Shown: positions 1 through 8,285 of the stretch, piece after piece
Layout: the number at the start of each line of letters is the position of its first letter
Numbering within the stretch: position 1 is the first letter of the stretch
Assembly (NCBI RefSeq): GCF_024586915.1
Contig: NZ_JANBVS010000020.1
Location: forward strand, 1 to 64,000
Source: Bradyrhizobium sp. SRS-191
Lineage (GTDB): Bacteria > Pseudomonadota > Alphaproteobacteria > Rhizobiales > Xanthobacteraceae
DNA length: 64,000 nucleotides
Direction of reading: 5' to 3'
The notes under the pieces: model-generated
What the model was told of the DNA's origin: nothing
The model's input: the letters and a program-made list of their open reading frames with translations, nothing else
Databases searched by the model: none
Program-made: the position numbers and the translations under genes

Positions 1-181
1 AAACCATTGCGCGGGGGAGGCCGCTTGGTGGCCCGACCTGTGGTGACTGCCGCCTGCTTTCCTTGTTGCAGGCGGGCCATGGGCCGTGGTCAGCACCCGG
101 CCTTCCCCGCGCCCTCTTGCTTTTATGAGGGCTGACGGCCGTATCACCCGGGCACATCGTGTCGCGGGATCGCGAGCGCGC
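1..181 (+). repeat. Dispersed structured repeat, copy 1 (cut by window start)
   Basis: This intergenic stretch aligns with the reverse complement of about 19510-19700. It holds an outer stem, bases 9-23 paired with 98-112 (15 pairs, one G-T), enclosing a hairpin CGCCTGC/GCAGGCG (51-57 with 68-74). A third hairpin CCCTC/GAGGG lies at 112-131. The same three helices occur in copy 2. The left part of the element lies outside the window. No gene is visible in 1-298; bases 182-298 show nothing I can name. Confidence 0.65.
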
Positions 182-298
182 ATGCCGATCACATCTTCAT
201 CCATTCCGTGCGGAGAGGTCGAGCAAGTGGACCATCATCACGCAATGACGAGCGACGGCAGCGCCGATGCGGCCCCGCCGTCATCCCGCCCAAAGGCC

Positions 299-709
299 TT
301 ACAGTTGCGTCGCGCGCAGCTCGATCGTCATCGGGATGGCCGTGCGCCTGGTCGCCGGATCAGCCGGCATCTGCAGCACGCGGGCGCGCTGGCCGGTGGC
401 GAGGTCGGTGACCTTGACGATGCGGCCATTGGAGAATTCGAGCGCGTCGTGGTGCTCGGTCGGCTTGTTGGTGTCGACCTGACGGAAGCGGGCGAGATGG
501 GCGCCGACCTTGCGGCGGAAGAAGAAGCCCTTGATACGCACGTCGCCCTCGAAGGCAAGCTCGGTGCCCGGACGCAGGCACACCGCCGTCAAGGGATCGT
601 CCTTGGTCGAGAAGCCGCGCGTCTCCGTGCCGGGGAAGCGACAGGAGACCAGCACGTCGTCGATCTTGGCATCACGGGAGGAGACAGTATGAAGGCTGTA
701 GTCACACAT
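299..709 (-). CDS. Conserved hypothetical protein, 136 aa
   Basis: I do not recognise a named family. The protein is soluble-looking, with no signal peptide or membrane segment. It is rich in beta-type sequence and short charged loops, beginning MCDYSLHTVSSRDAKIDDVL, and has three cysteines (2, 23, 49) but no recognisable metal motif. The start is supported by a CAGGAG ribosome-binding site about 8 bases upstream of the ATG. It lies downstream of, and on the same strand as, the membrane protein gene at 836-1489, with a strong hairpin between them, so co-transcription is uncertain. Codon-level composition is like its neighbours, so I take it as a real gene without a function. Confidence 0.7.
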   Translation of the reverse strand: MCDYSLHTVSSRDAKIDDVLVSCRFPGTETRGFSTKDDPLTAVCLRPGTELAFEGDVRIKGFFFRRKVGAHLARFRQVDTNKPTEHHDALEFSNGRIVKVTDLATGQRARVLQMPADPATRRTAIPMTIELRATQL

Positions 710-793
710 GGAAAGCTCCTGAAGGCCACCAGCACTGAGGCCGCAACGGCGCAGCAGACAACTCGTTCCATGAAGTTGAAGGTCTCGCCTGGT

Positions 794-820
794 TCCACCG
801 CCCGCGCGGCGGGCGGTGGA
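794..820 (-). terminator. GC-rich hairpin between two minus-strand genes
   Basis: A perfect 12-bp stem, TCCACCGCCCGC (794-805) with its complement (809-820), has a 3-base loop and lies 16 bases past the stop codon of the gene at 836-1489. There is no clear U tract after it on the minus strand, so it could be an attenuating or mRNA-stabilising hairpin rather than an intrinsic terminator. Confidence 0.4.
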
Positions 821-835
821 GGAGCAGGCGCCGCA

Positions 836-1489
836 TCAGGTGAGATGCGCGGCCTCCTCGGCGTCGTCATCCTCGGCCGCGCCCCAGTGCGAGGCGTCCT
901 TGATGGTCGGGTCGATCAGCTCGCCGCGCAGCAGCGCCAGCGGCGACTTCCAGTACAGCGCGATGTTGTGGAAGGGGTCGGTGAGCACCTTGAACGCCCA
1001 GATCAGGCCGGTCGCGACATCCTGCGTTGCAAACAGCTGGATCACGCGGAAGAGGCCGCCGCCGATGCCGACCGCGAGCCAGAGCACGCCGACGTGGCGG
1101 ATGAAATCCATCCGGGTCGCCGGCGCGTCGAACAGACCGAACAGGGTCGGGACGGCGAACAGCGCGACCGGCACCAGGCCCCATACCGTCAGCAGCACGA
1201 TCTTGCGGCTCTGATTATAGCCGACCTTGACCGCTTCCTTGTAGTCGTTGGTCACGCCGTTGACGTGATCATAGCCGTTGGGCTCGAAGAAGAAGTGCCC
1301 GGTCTGCCGCGTCAGCATCGCGAGCCAGCCGACCAGGCCGGCCATCGCCGGATCCTTGAACAGCAGGGCGTAGCAGACGAGGAAGATCACGGCGCTGATC
1401 AGATGCAGCGTCTGATTGATCCGGCTCTGATGATAGTAGCGATAGTCGTCGAAGCGCTGCGTCTGCAGGATTTTGTAGGTGCGCGACAT
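836..1489 (-). CDS. Integral membrane protein, 217 aa, distantly DUF962/Mpo1-like
   Basis: Four hydrophobic segments are visible (roughly residues 27-45, 50-66, 97-120 and 130-150). The N-terminal part has the pattern YYHQSRINQTLHLIS and later GHFFFEPNGYD. The H-N-H spacing followed by a Gly-His and an acidic residue resembles the DUF962/Mpo1 membrane family, known in yeast as a 2-hydroxy fatty acid dioxygenase. The likeness is only by motif and I would not assign that activity. The start MSRTYKIL at 1489 is preferred over an upstream ATG at 1570 because GGGGA lies just upstream and the extra residues look non-coding. The C-terminus is acidic. It may be expressed from a promoter near the 18-bp palindrome at 1599-1616. 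Confidence 0.7.
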   Translation of the reverse strand: MSRTYKILQTQRFDDYRYYHQSRINQTLHLISAVIFLVCYALLFKDPAMAGLVGWLAMLTRQTGHFFFEPNGYDHVNGVTNDYKEAVKVGYNQSRKIVLLTVWGLVPVALFAVPTLFGLFDAPATRMDFIRHVGVLWLAVGIGGGLFRVIQLFATQDVATGLIWAFKVLTDPFHNIALYWKSPLALLRGELIDPTIKDASHWGAAEDDDAEEAAHLT

Positions 1490-1598
1490 GCGAATCCCCG
1501 TTCGTGTGTGGAACGGGGCGGACACGTAGAGACGCTCAGTGAATGTGGCGTGACATGATGATGTTGTCACAATGAAACAGAGCAGCTTCAGACGTTAT

Positions 1599-1616
1599 TT
1601 GTTGCAATTGCAACAA
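1599..1616. promoter_or_regulatory. Perfect 18-bp palindrome, candidate operator
   Basis: TTGTTGCAATTGCAACAA is a perfect palindrome about 110 bases upstream of the membrane protein start at 1489. It lies in an AT-richer patch, unlike the GC-rich palindromic repeats nearby. Its TTGCAA half-site recurs in the inverted repeat at 56171-56196. The binding protein is unknown. Confidence 0.5.
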
Positions 1617-1765
1617 CCTGGCAATGTGTCGCGTTGGACGCATCCCTTCAGCTTCCTCGGCGGCGGCGCCGTGGTCATTGATCCATGTCAAATGCGCGCT
1701 ATTTCGCCGGATCATCGAACAGGCATCGCTCGCCTTGCCCACGACCGACGATTCAGGCTTGCGCC

Positions 1766-2002
1766 CCGAGCACACTGCACTCCCTCTCCCCGTTCTTCAC
1801 GGAGAGAGGGTCGGGGTGAGGGGCAGCCGCACGGGAAGTATCAAACAAGAGACTCGTATCCTCTCACTCGGATTGCATCCGATGATCGGAGTTTTGCGCC
1901 GGCCTATCTCCACGTCGTCATGGCCGGGCTCGTCCCGGCCGTCCACGTCGTTCGGCGTCCTGGGAGCGACGTGGATGCCCGGGACGAGCCCGGCCATGAT
2001 GG
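1766..2002. repeat. Palindromic intergenic repeats (two types)
   Basis: Bases 1766-1840 carry a single copy of a 'ccctctccccgttcttcac' type element that recurs at 20041 and 20195. Bases 1918-1999 form a large cruciform. Its 21-bp outer arms (1918-1938 with 1979-1999) are perfect complements and enclose a second 9-bp stem, TCCACGTCG (1942-1950) with CGACGTGGA (1967-1975). Apart from these and the palindrome at 1599-1616, the gap 1490-2055 holds no gene I can support. Confidence 0.75.
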
Positions 2003-2055
2003 AGTAACTAACTAACTGGCAAGATTGTCAGCGCGACAGTGCTCATGTCGCAACG

Positions 2056-2250
2056 TCAGCCGCCCGGCGATCGCGCCAGCCGGATTGCCTCGCTCAGGAT
2101 CGCGCGGTCGCCAATGTGGTTGGCGAGCAGCAGCACGAGCCTCGCATTCATGCGCAGCGCCTCGCCCTCGGCGAGCTCGCGCTGGCTGCCGATCAGCTCG
2201 GCATAGAAATCATCGGGATTGCTGATGTTCGGTGTGAGGGTCAGGCTCAT
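2056..2250 (-). CDS. DUF2783-type small protein, 64 aa
   Basis: This is a short, helical, soluble protein starting MSLTLTPNISNPDDFYAELI. Its length and N-terminal pattern fit DUF2783, a family of small proteins encoded beside FAD-dependent aromatic hydroxylases; its biochemical role is unknown. The ATG overlaps the stop of the upstream hydroxylase gene by four bases (ATGA arrangement), so the two are translationally coupled. It may be an accessory or stability subunit of that enzyme (inference). Confidence 0.75.
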   Translation of the reverse strand: MSLTLTPNISNPDDFYAELIGSQRELAEGEALRMNARLVLLLANHIGDRAILSEAIRLARSPGG

Positions 2251-3884
2251 GCAGCAAGCTCCTGCTGGACCGGCCCGGGTCTGCCGCAGGCGCGCCGGAC
2301 GGCTGCGGCGATCGCGGCCTCGTCGAGTTGCGGGAAGCGGGCGGTGACGTATTGATCGGGACGGAACACATAGGTCGTGCCTTCAGCGGCGCCGTAGCGC
2401 TCTGCGAGCAGCCCCTTGGTGTCGGCGATGTCGCGGCCGACGGCGAGCACGCGCGCCGCGAGGCCGTCGATGCTGAGCTCCTTGGCCGTGACGGCGCGAT
2501 CGAACGTCAGCACGGTGAAGCCGTCGCCGAGGTAGTTCAGCAACCAGCCGGGCTGCCCCGCAATGGTCACGGGCGCATCGGCGGCATTGGTGCCTGGCGT
2601 CATGGCGACGGAGTCCGGTACGCCATCGGGCGTGTTCAGCGACGAGGCGACATAGGGCGTCGGTGTCGACAGCCGGCCGCTATTGACCAGCGGCCGCGCG
2701 AAGGCGTGGTGCTGCGCGAGGTCGAGCGCGGCGTCACGGAAATGCCGGCTCACCTGCGTCTTCGGCGTAATGAAGTCGGTGGCGCGGGTCGAGTTCAGGA
2801 TGTTGTCGTCGGCAGCAAACGCTCGCTCCTCGTGATAGCTGTCGATCAGGCTCTCGGGCGCCTCGCCGCACAGCACCAGCGAAAGCTTCCAGGCGAGATT
2901 GTCGATGTCCTGCACGCCGGTGTTGGCGCCGCGGGCGCCGAACGGCGACACCTGATGCGCCGCGTCGCCGGCGAACAGCACCCGTCCATGGCGGAAATTG
3001 TCGATCCGGCGGCAGGCGAACTGATAGATCGACACCCATTCGAGTTCGAACTCGGCGCTCTCGCCGAGCATCGCCCGGATGCGCGGGATGACGCGCTCGG
3101 GCTTTTTCTCCTCGTCGGGATTGGCGTCCCAGCCGAGCTGGAAATCGATGCGCCAGATGTTGTCGGACTGGCGATGCAACAGCACCGACTGGCCCGGGTG
3201 GAACGGCGGATCGAACCAGAACCAGCGCTCGGTCGGAAACTCCGCCTTCATCTTGACGTCGGCGATCAGGAAGCGGTCCTGGAAGAACTGGCCCTTGAAT
3301 TCGGCGACCACCATCCGCCGCGTGTCGGAATTGGCGCCGTCGCAGGCGATCACCCATTGCGCCTCCATCGTGAAGATGCCGTCCGGCGTCTCCACGGCAA
3401 GCTGAGCATGGTCGTCGGTCTGCTTGAGGCTGACGAGCCGGTGCTTCCAGCGCAGCTCGATCAGCGGGCTCCTGCTGCAGGCCTCGACCAGCATTTTCTC
3501 GAGGTAGTATTGCTGCAGGTTGATCATTGCCGGCCAGCGATGGTCGGGCTCCGGCAGCAGGTCGAACTGATAGGACAGCTGGTCGCGGAAGAACACCTTG
3601 CCGATGTTCCAGCTCACGCCTTTCTCCACCATCGGCTCCGCGCAGCCGAGCCGGTCCCAGATCTCCAGCGGGCGCTTGGCGTAGCACACGGCGCGGGAGC
3701 CGATGCTGACGGTGTCGTTGTCGTCGAGCACGACCACCGGCTGGCCGCGGGCGGCGAGATCGAGCGCCGCGGTCAGGCCGATCGGCCCGGCGCCGATCAC
3801 GACGACCGGATGGCGGCGAGTCTCGCCGCTCGTCTGCTCCGCCGAGCAGACATAGGGAAATCGCGGATAGACATAGTTGCTCAT
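2247..3884 (-). CDS. FAD-dependent aromatic-ring hydroxylase, MhpA-like, 545 aa
   Basis: This is a class A flavoprotein monooxygenase of the PheA/MhpA group, expected to hydroxylate a phenolic substrate with NAD(P)H and oxygen. The N-terminal FAD-binding Rossmann motif GAGPIG is at residues 31-36. The DG motif appears as VIACDGANSDTR. The second FAD motif, GRVLFAGDAAHQVSPFGARG, is followed by NTGVQDIDNLAWKL. The C-terminal ~150 residues form the thioredoxin-like domain usual for MhpA relatives. It has no signal peptide and should be cytoplasmic. The gene is followed by the DUF2783 gene (overlap) and preceded by a VOC protein and a divergent MarR regulator, the usual layout of a small aromatic catabolic module. 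The true substrate cannot be read from sequence; 3-(3-hydroxyphenyl)propionate is only the namesake. Confidence 0.88.
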   Translation of the reverse strand: MSNYVYPRFPYVCSAEQTSGETRRHPVVVIGAGPIGLTAALDLAARGQPVVVLDDNDTVSIGSRAVCYAKRPLEIWDRLGCAEPMVEKGVSWNIGKVFFRDQLSYQFDLLPEPDHRWPAMINLQQYYLEKMLVEACSRSPLIELRWKHRLVSLKQTDDHAQLAVETPDGIFTMEAQWVIACDGANSDTRRMVVAEFKGQFFQDRFLIADVKMKAEFPTERWFWFDPPFHPGQSVLLHRQSDNIWRIDFQLGWDANPDEEKKPERVIPRIRAMLGESAEFELEWVSIYQFACRRIDNFRHGRVLFAGDAAHQVSPFGARGANTGVQDIDNLAWKLSLVLCGEAPESLIDSYHEERAFAADDNILNSTRATDFITPKTQVSRHFRDAALDLAQHHAFARPLVNSGRLSTPTPYVASSLNTPDGVPDSVAMTPGTNAADAPVTIAGQPGWLLNYLGDGFTVLTFDRAVTAKELSIDGLAARVLAVGRDIADTKGLLAERYGAAEGTTYVFRPDQYVTARFPQLDEAAIAAAVRRACGRPGPVQQELAA

Positions 3885-3935
3885 GGCTGCCTCGGCTGGC
3901 GCGTTACGGTCGGGATGTCGGAAACGAACGCTTGC

Positions 3936-4478
3936 TCAGTCGGCGCCGGCGAATTCCTTTTCGTGCATCCAGGCGGTGTGCCGCGGCGGCTTCTTGGTGG
4001 TGGCCCATTCGTCGACCATGGCATGGGCGACCGACTTCATCCGCGTGATCTGCTCGGGCGTGGCGGTCCAGGTCGCGATCTCCAGGCGGTGGCCGCTCGG
4101 ATCATGGAAGTAGATCGACTTGAAGATGGTGTGGTCGGTGATCCCGACGACGTCGAGGCCGGCCGCCTCCGCGCGGGCCTTCGCTTCCTCCAACTCCTCC
4201 ATGTCCTTGACCTGGAAGGCGATGTGCTGGGTCCATTCCGGGGTGTTCGGATCGCGGCCCATCGGCGGCGAGTTCGGCAGTTCGAAGAAGGCGAGGATGT
4301 TGCCGTTTCCGGCATCGAGGAAGATGTGCATGTAGGGATCGGGGGCCTTGGTCGAGGGCACGCGGTCCTCGGCGATGGCGCCGAGCAGGTCCATGTCGAG
4401 GACCTTCTTGTAGAAGTCGACGGTGGCCTTGGCGTCGACGCAGCGATAGGCGACGTGATGGATCTTCTCGATCTGCAT
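3936..4478 (-). CDS. VOC-family (glyoxalase/dioxygenase fold) protein, 180 aa
   Basis: This vicinal oxygen chelate protein has the start MQIEKIHHVAYRCVDAKATV, with the metal-binding His of the first module (HHVAY). It continues with HIAFQVKD in the second module and FHDPSGHRLEI near the end, the position of the acidic ligand. The length of 180 aa fits a two-module monomer. The exact reaction (dioxygenase, isomerase or lyase) is not predictable. It is the first gene of the minus-strand aromatic module, with GGGAGGA just upstream of its ATG. Its promoter region contains the palindrome at 4507-4530 and the FixK box at 4538-4551, which suggests repression by the adjacent MarR protein and activation under low oxygen. 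Confidence 0.85.
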   Translation of the reverse strand: MQIEKIHHVAYRCVDAKATVDFYKKVLDMDLLGAIAEDRVPSTKAPDPYMHIFLDAGNGNILAFFELPNSPPMGRDPNTPEWTQHIAFQVKDMEELEEAKARAEAAGLDVVGITDHTIFKSIYFHDPSGHRLEIATWTATPEQITRMKSVAHAMVDEWATTKKPPRHTAWMHEKEFAGAD

Positions 4479-4506
4479 GATGGTCCTCCCATGATCATTG
4501 TTGGCA

Positions 4507-4530
4507 AGATCGTAACGGATGATACGATCT
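4507..4530. promoter_or_regulatory. Candidate MarR operator (8-bp inverted repeat)
   Basis: AGATCGTA (4507-4514) and TACGATCT (4523-4530) are perfect complements separated by 8 bases. The site lies between the divergent VOC and MarR genes. If the FixK box at 4538-4551 sits at about -41 of a minus-strand promoter, this operator covers roughly -3 to -26, so binding would block RNA polymerase. MarR dimers typically bind such palindromes; assignment to this MarR is by position. Confidence 0.6.
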
Positions 4531-4537
4531 GGCGGCT

Positions 4538-4551
4538 TTGATCCAGATCAA
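4538..4551. promoter_or_regulatory. FixK/FNR-type box upstream of VOC and marR
   Basis: TTGATCCAGATCAA matches the FNR/FixK consensus TTGAT-N4-ATCAA exactly. Its centre is about 67 bases from the VOC start and about 64 bases from the MarR start. A class II promoter (-41.5) on either strand would leave leaders of roughly 25 bases, so one box could serve both genes. Confidence 0.6.
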
Positions 4552-4608
4552 CCCGAGCGGGATCGGATTGAGGTGGCGAGAGGCGAGCGGACGAGGGCAG
4601 GGGATGCA

Positions 4609-5103
4609 ATGACGAAGGCGGCCGACCAGACCAGGGATCAGCGAGGAAGTGACGAAGCGCCTGGGCGCGAGCTCCGGCTGCAGCGCTATTTTCCCTATCG
4701 GCTGGCGCGGCTGGCCGAGCAGGTGTCGCTGGCGGTCGCCGAGGTCTATGCCGACCGCTTCGCGCTGTCGCGGCAGGAATGGCGGATCCTGGCGGCGCTC
4801 GGCGAGCAACCGCTTCTGCCGACCAAGGAGATCGGCCGGCTGACGACGCTCGACAAGATGAATGTCAGCCGCGCCATGCAGAGCCTGGAGACGCGCGGCA
4901 TCGTCAGCCGCAGCCGCGACCCCGAGGATGGCCGCGAGCGGATCGTGACCCTGACCGCCGCCGGACGGGCGCTGTATCGCAAGATCGTGCCCCATGCGCT
5001 GGCGCGGGAGGCCGATCTGCTCGACGTGCTGACGCGGGACGAGGTCGCCACCCTCAACGCCGTCATCGACAAGTTGCTGGGCGCGACGGAGCGGCCGGAA
5101 TGA
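4609..5103 (+). CDS. MarR-family transcriptional regulator, 164 aa
   Basis: This is a winged-helix regulator of the MarR type. The DNA-binding part reads FALSRQEWRILAAL, then TKEIGRLTTLDKMNVSRAMQ as recognition helices, and DGRERIVTLTAAGRAL as the wing. Terminal helices for dimerisation flank it. I start it at 4609, preceded by AGGGGA, rather than at an upstream ATG at 4519, which lies inside the palindromic operator. It is divergent from the VOC/FAD-hydroxylase genes and is likely their autoregulated repressor, relieved by an aromatic ligand (inference from layout). Confidence 0.87.
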   Translation: MTKAADQTRDQRGSDEAPGRELRLQRYFPYRLARLAEQVSLAVAEVYADRFALSRQEWRILAALGEQPLLPTKEIGRLTTLDKMNVSRAMQSLETRGIVSRSRDPEDGRERIVTLTAAGRALYRKIVPHALAREADLLDVLTRDEVATLNAVIDKLLGATERPE

Positions 5104-5221
5104 TGCTGCGCCGCAGCCCCGAAAGGCCGTTCGCAACCCGCGATCGAAGGCTTGATCGACGCTGTCGCCGCGCTATATCGACGGTCTCCCCTTCATTGCC
5201 AGCATGGGCCAACGCACGACG

Positions 5222-7090
5222 ATGACCGACACCGCGACCGTTAGCCATTCCTTCCAGGCCGAAGTCTCCGAGCTGCTGCATCTGATGGTGCACTCGGTCT
5301 ATTCCGAGACCGACATCTTCCTGCGCGAATTGGTTTCGAATGCCTCCGACGCCTGCGACAAGCTCCGCTACGAGGCCATCGCCAAGCCCGAGCTGATCGG
5401 CGACGGCGAGCCGCCGCAGATCCGCATCATCCCGGACAAGGCCGCAAGCACCCTGACCATCGCCGATAGCGGCATCGGCATGGACCGCCAGGAGCTGATC
5501 GACCATCTCGGCACCATCGCCCGCTCCGGCACCAAGGCCTTCGTGCAGAAGCTGTCCGAGGCCAAGGACGGCACCGGCCTGATCGGCCAGTTCGGCGTCG
5601 GCTTCTATTCGGCCTTCATGGTCGCCGACCGCATTAATGTGATCAGCCGCCGCGCCGGCGGCAGCGAGGTCTGGACCTGGACCTCCTCGGGCGGCGCCGG
5701 CTTCGAGGTCGCGCCGGCCTCGGAGGAGGACGCCCAGCGGGTGACGCGCGGCACCGAGATCGTGCTGCACCTCAAGGACGACGCCAAGAAATATCTCGAA
5801 ACTTACGAGATCGAGCGCATCGTCACCGCCTATTCCGACAACATCCAGTTTCCGATCATGCTGGTCGCGGAAGAGGGCGAGCCGCGCCAGATCAACTCCG
5901 CCAGCGCGCTGTGGCAGCGCTCGAAGTCCGAGCTTTCGGCGGAGGACTACGCCAAGGCCTACAAATCGATTGCGCACGCCTTCGACGAGCCGGCGATGAC
6001 GCTGCACTACCGCGCCGAGGGCCGCTATTCCTATGCGGTGCTGCTGTTCGCGCCCTCGACCAAGCCGTTCGACCTGTTCGAGCCGGCGCGCAAGGGCAAG
6101 GTCAAGCTCTATGTCCGCCGGGTCTTCATCACCGACGACGCCGATCTGATGCCGGCGTATTTGCGCTTCATCCGCGGCGTGATCGACAGCGAGGATCTGC
6201 CGCTCAATCTGTCGCGCGAGATGCTGCAGAACAATCCGCAGCTGGCGCAGATCCGCAAAGCCGTGACGACGCGCGTGATCAGCGAGCTGGAGCAGCTCGC
6301 CGAGAAGGACGCCGAGAACTTCGAGAAGATCTGGGATTCCTTCGGCGCCGTCATCAAGGAAGGCCTCTACGAGGATTTCGAGCGCCGCGACAAGCTGCTG
6401 GCGCTGGCGCGCTTCACGACGACCACAGGTGAGAAGCGCTCGCTGAAGCAGTATGTCGAGGGCCTCAAGGAGAACCAGACCGAGATCTACTTCCTGGTCG
6501 GCGACAGCCTGGAGCGGCTGAAGTCCAATCCGCGGCTCGAGGCCGCCAAGGCGCGCGGCGTCGAGGTGCTCTTGCTGACCGATCCGGTCGATGCGTTCTG
6601 GACTTCGGCGCAGCTTTCGTTCGACGGCAAGCCGCTGAAGTCGCTCAGCCAGGGCGACATCAATTTCGATCCGATCCCGGTGACCGAGAAAGAGGCCGAG
6701 GACGAGGCGAAGCCGGCGGCCGACGAGGCCAACACCATCGCGCTGATCAAGGCGAGCCTCGGCGATCACGTCACCGACGTGAAGGTCTCGACCCGGCTGA
6801 CCACCAGCGCCTCGTGTCTGGTGGCGGGCAGCCATGGGCCGGATCGCGAGCTGGAGCGCATTCTCTCGCAGCAGGCGCGCGGCGCCCGCACCAAGCCGAT
6901 CCTGGAGATCAACCTGCGCCATCCGCTGGTGGTCGCCGTCGCTAAGGCGGCCGCCGACAAGGCCAAGGTCGACGATCTCTCGTTCCTGCTGCTGGAGCAG
7001 GCGCAGATCCTCGACGGCGAATTGCCGGAGGATCCCGCGGCGTTCGCGGCGCGGCTCAACCGGCTGGTGCTGCAGGGCGTGGCGGCATGA
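5222..7090 (+). CDS. htpG: Chaperone HtpG (Hsp90), 622 aa
   Basis: This is a cytoplasmic ATP-dependent chaperone. The N-terminal GHKL ATPase domain contains LRELVSNASDACDKLR, DSGIGM and GQFGVGFYSAFMVAD, all typical of Hsp90. The middle domain has the conserved LPLNLSREMLQNNPQL stretch, and the C-terminal dimerisation domain runs to the end. Length is normal for HtpG. The start at 5222 (MTDTATVSHSF) matches family N-termini better than the ATG six codons upstream at 5204; neither has a strong ribosome-binding site. It is monocistronic and faces a convergent gene at 7116. I saw no sigma-32 promoter in the 118 bases upstream. Confidence 0.97.
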   Translation: MTDTATVSHSFQAEVSELLHLMVHSVYSETDIFLRELVSNASDACDKLRYEAIAKPELIGDGEPPQIRIIPDKAASTLTIADSGIGMDRQELIDHLGTIARSGTKAFVQKLSEAKDGTGLIGQFGVGFYSAFMVADRINVISRRAGGSEVWTWTSSGGAGFEVAPASEEDAQRVTRGTEIVLHLKDDAKKYLETYEIERIVTAYSDNIQFPIMLVAEEGEPRQINSASALWQRSKSELSAEDYAKAYKSIAHAFDEPAMTLHYRAEGRYSYAVLLFAPSTKPFDLFEPARKGKVKLYVRRVFITDDADLMPAYLRFIRGVIDSEDLPLNLSREMLQNNPQLAQIRKAVTTRVISELEQLAEKDAENFEKIWDSFGAVIKEGLYEDFERRDKLLALARFTTTTGEKRSLKQYVEGLKENQTEIYFLVGDSLERLKSNPRLEAAKARGVEVLLLTDPVDAFWTSAQLSFDGKPLKSLSQGDINFDPIPVTEKEAEDEAKPAADEANTIALIKASLGDHVTDVKVSTRLTTSASCLVAGSHGPDRELERILSQQARGARTKPILEINLRHPLVVAVAKAAADKAKVDDLSFLLLEQAQILDGELPEDPAAFAARLNRLVLQGVAA

Positions 7091-7115
7091 GGTGACGTAT
7101 GGCGGGCGCCACGGC

Positions 7116-8108
7116 CTATTTGGTGGGGCCTGCCTGCGCGGCCACGAGCTTGCGCCAGCGCATCACCTCGGCCCGGTAGGTCGAGGCATAGACGCCGCTG
7201 TCGCCGGTGATCGGCGTCGCTCCGATCTCGGCGAGGTGCTGCAGGATCTCGGGATCGGCCAGGGCCGCATTGATCTCGCGGTTGAGCAGGTCGACGATCG
7301 CCTGCGGTGTCCCGCGCGGCGCGGCGACGCCGTAGAAGCCGGAGGTCTCGAAGCTTGGCAGCACATCGGCGACCGGCGGCAGATCGGGGAAGGCTTGCGA
7401 CCGCTCGCGGGTCGACACCGCCAGCGCCCGGATCTTGCCGCTGCGCAGCAGGTCGGTCGCGGAAGCGGTGTTGTCGAACATCGCATGGATATGCCCGGAG
7501 GCGAGGTCGGTCAGCGCCGGGCCCGAGCCGCGATACTGGACGACGGACCAGGTGATGCCGCTGAGTGTTCGGAACAGCTCGGCCGACAGGAGCTGAACCG
7601 TGGCGGGGCCGGCCGAGCCGACGCTGAGCTTGCCGGGGTTGGCTTTGGCAAAAGCCAGGAACTCGGGCAGCGTCTTGACCGGCAGCTGCTTGCTGACCAG
7701 CAGCAGCAGCGGCATCCGCGCCATGCCGGCGACCGGGATCAGATCGTCGTCGGCGCCGGCTGCCGGATCGTGGGAGGCATTGATGATGTTGGCGGTCGAG
7801 GTCGCCAGCATCGTGTAGCCGTCCGGCGCGGAGCTCGCGACGCTTCTGGTGGCGGTGACGCCGCCGGCGCCCGGCCGGTGGTCGAGCACAAAGGCCTGGC
7901 CGAGCCGTCGCGACAGCCGGTCGCAGATCAGCACCGACAGCCGGCCGGTGGCGCCGCCGGGCGCGAATGGAATGACCCACGTCACCGGTCGGGCCGGGTA
8001 GGGAGCCTCGCCACCGGCGGCTGCCGCAGCCGGATGCACCGCAGCAAGACCGCTCCAGGCCGCAGCTTGCAGCAGGGCACGTCGTGTAATCGTCAAATCC
8101 TTGGGCAT
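7116..8108 (-). CDS. Tripartite tricarboxylate transporter (Bug-type) substrate-binding protein, 330 aa
   Basis: This is a periplasmic binding protein of the TctC/Bug family, which captures small carboxylates or related solutes. A twin-arginine-like signal (TITRRALLQAAAWSGLAAV) is followed by an Ala-rich cleavage region. The mature part begins with PARPVTWVIPFAPGGATGRL, matching the Bug pattern 'vPfapGGgtD' but with T-G-R in place of the usual T-D. The start at 8108 has GAAGG upstream. No TctA or TctB membrane genes are next to it; orphan Bug proteins are common in bradyrhizobia and may serve a distant permease or act in sensing. It is divergent from the acyl-CoA synthetase cluster. Confidence 0.88.
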   Translation of the reverse strand: MPKDLTITRRALLQAAAWSGLAAVHPAAAAAGGEAPYPARPVTWVIPFAPGGATGRLSVLICDRLSRRLGQAFVLDHRPGAGGVTATRSVASSAPDGYTMLATSTANIINASHDPAAGADDDLIPVAGMARMPLLLLVSKQLPVKTLPEFLAFAKANPGKLSVGSAGPATVQLLSAELFRTLSGITWSVVQYRGSGPALTDLASGHIHAMFDNTASATDLLRSGKIRALAVSTRERSQAFPDLPPVADVLPSFETSGFYGVAAPRGTPQAIVDLLNREINAALADPEILQHLAEIGATPITGDSGVYASTYRAEVMRWRKLVAAQAGPTK

Positions 8109-8211
8109 GCCGGCCTTCGCTTTGGCATGTTCTGGGAAACACAACCTAACCGGCATTTCCGATTACTTCGTAAAGGTTCGCATCTACTTCGATCGCGACC
8201 CGCTTCACGCA

Positions 8212-8231
8212 GGTTAACCCTGCCGGTTAAC
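8212..8231. promoter_or_regulatory. Repeated GGTTAAC motif in divergent promoter region
   Basis: GGTTAAC occurs at 8212-8218 and again at 8225-8231, with a centre-to-centre distance of 13 bases. GTTAAC is itself palindromic. The motif lies 55-75 bases upstream of the ligase start at 8286 and about 104 bases upstream of the divergent Bug gene. It could be a tandem operator; no regulator gene is adjacent. Confidence 0.3.
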
Positions 8232-8285
8232 GCCTGGTCAGTCCGCGCGACCTATAAGGACGCCGTACTGGAAGCGGTGGCAGGC

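Noticed and set aside
86..1558. A 490-codon open frame on the plus strand
   Set aside because: It is antisense to two better-supported minus-strand genes and its protein is Arg/Gly/Asp-rich low complexity, a GC-rich shadow.
2328..4541. A 737-codon open frame on the plus strand
   Set aside because: It runs antisense through the FAD hydroxylase and VOC genes, which carry clear motifs; it has none.
5063..6922. Long minus-strand frame over htpG
   Set aside because: Shadow of htpG; no domain and no ribosome-binding site.
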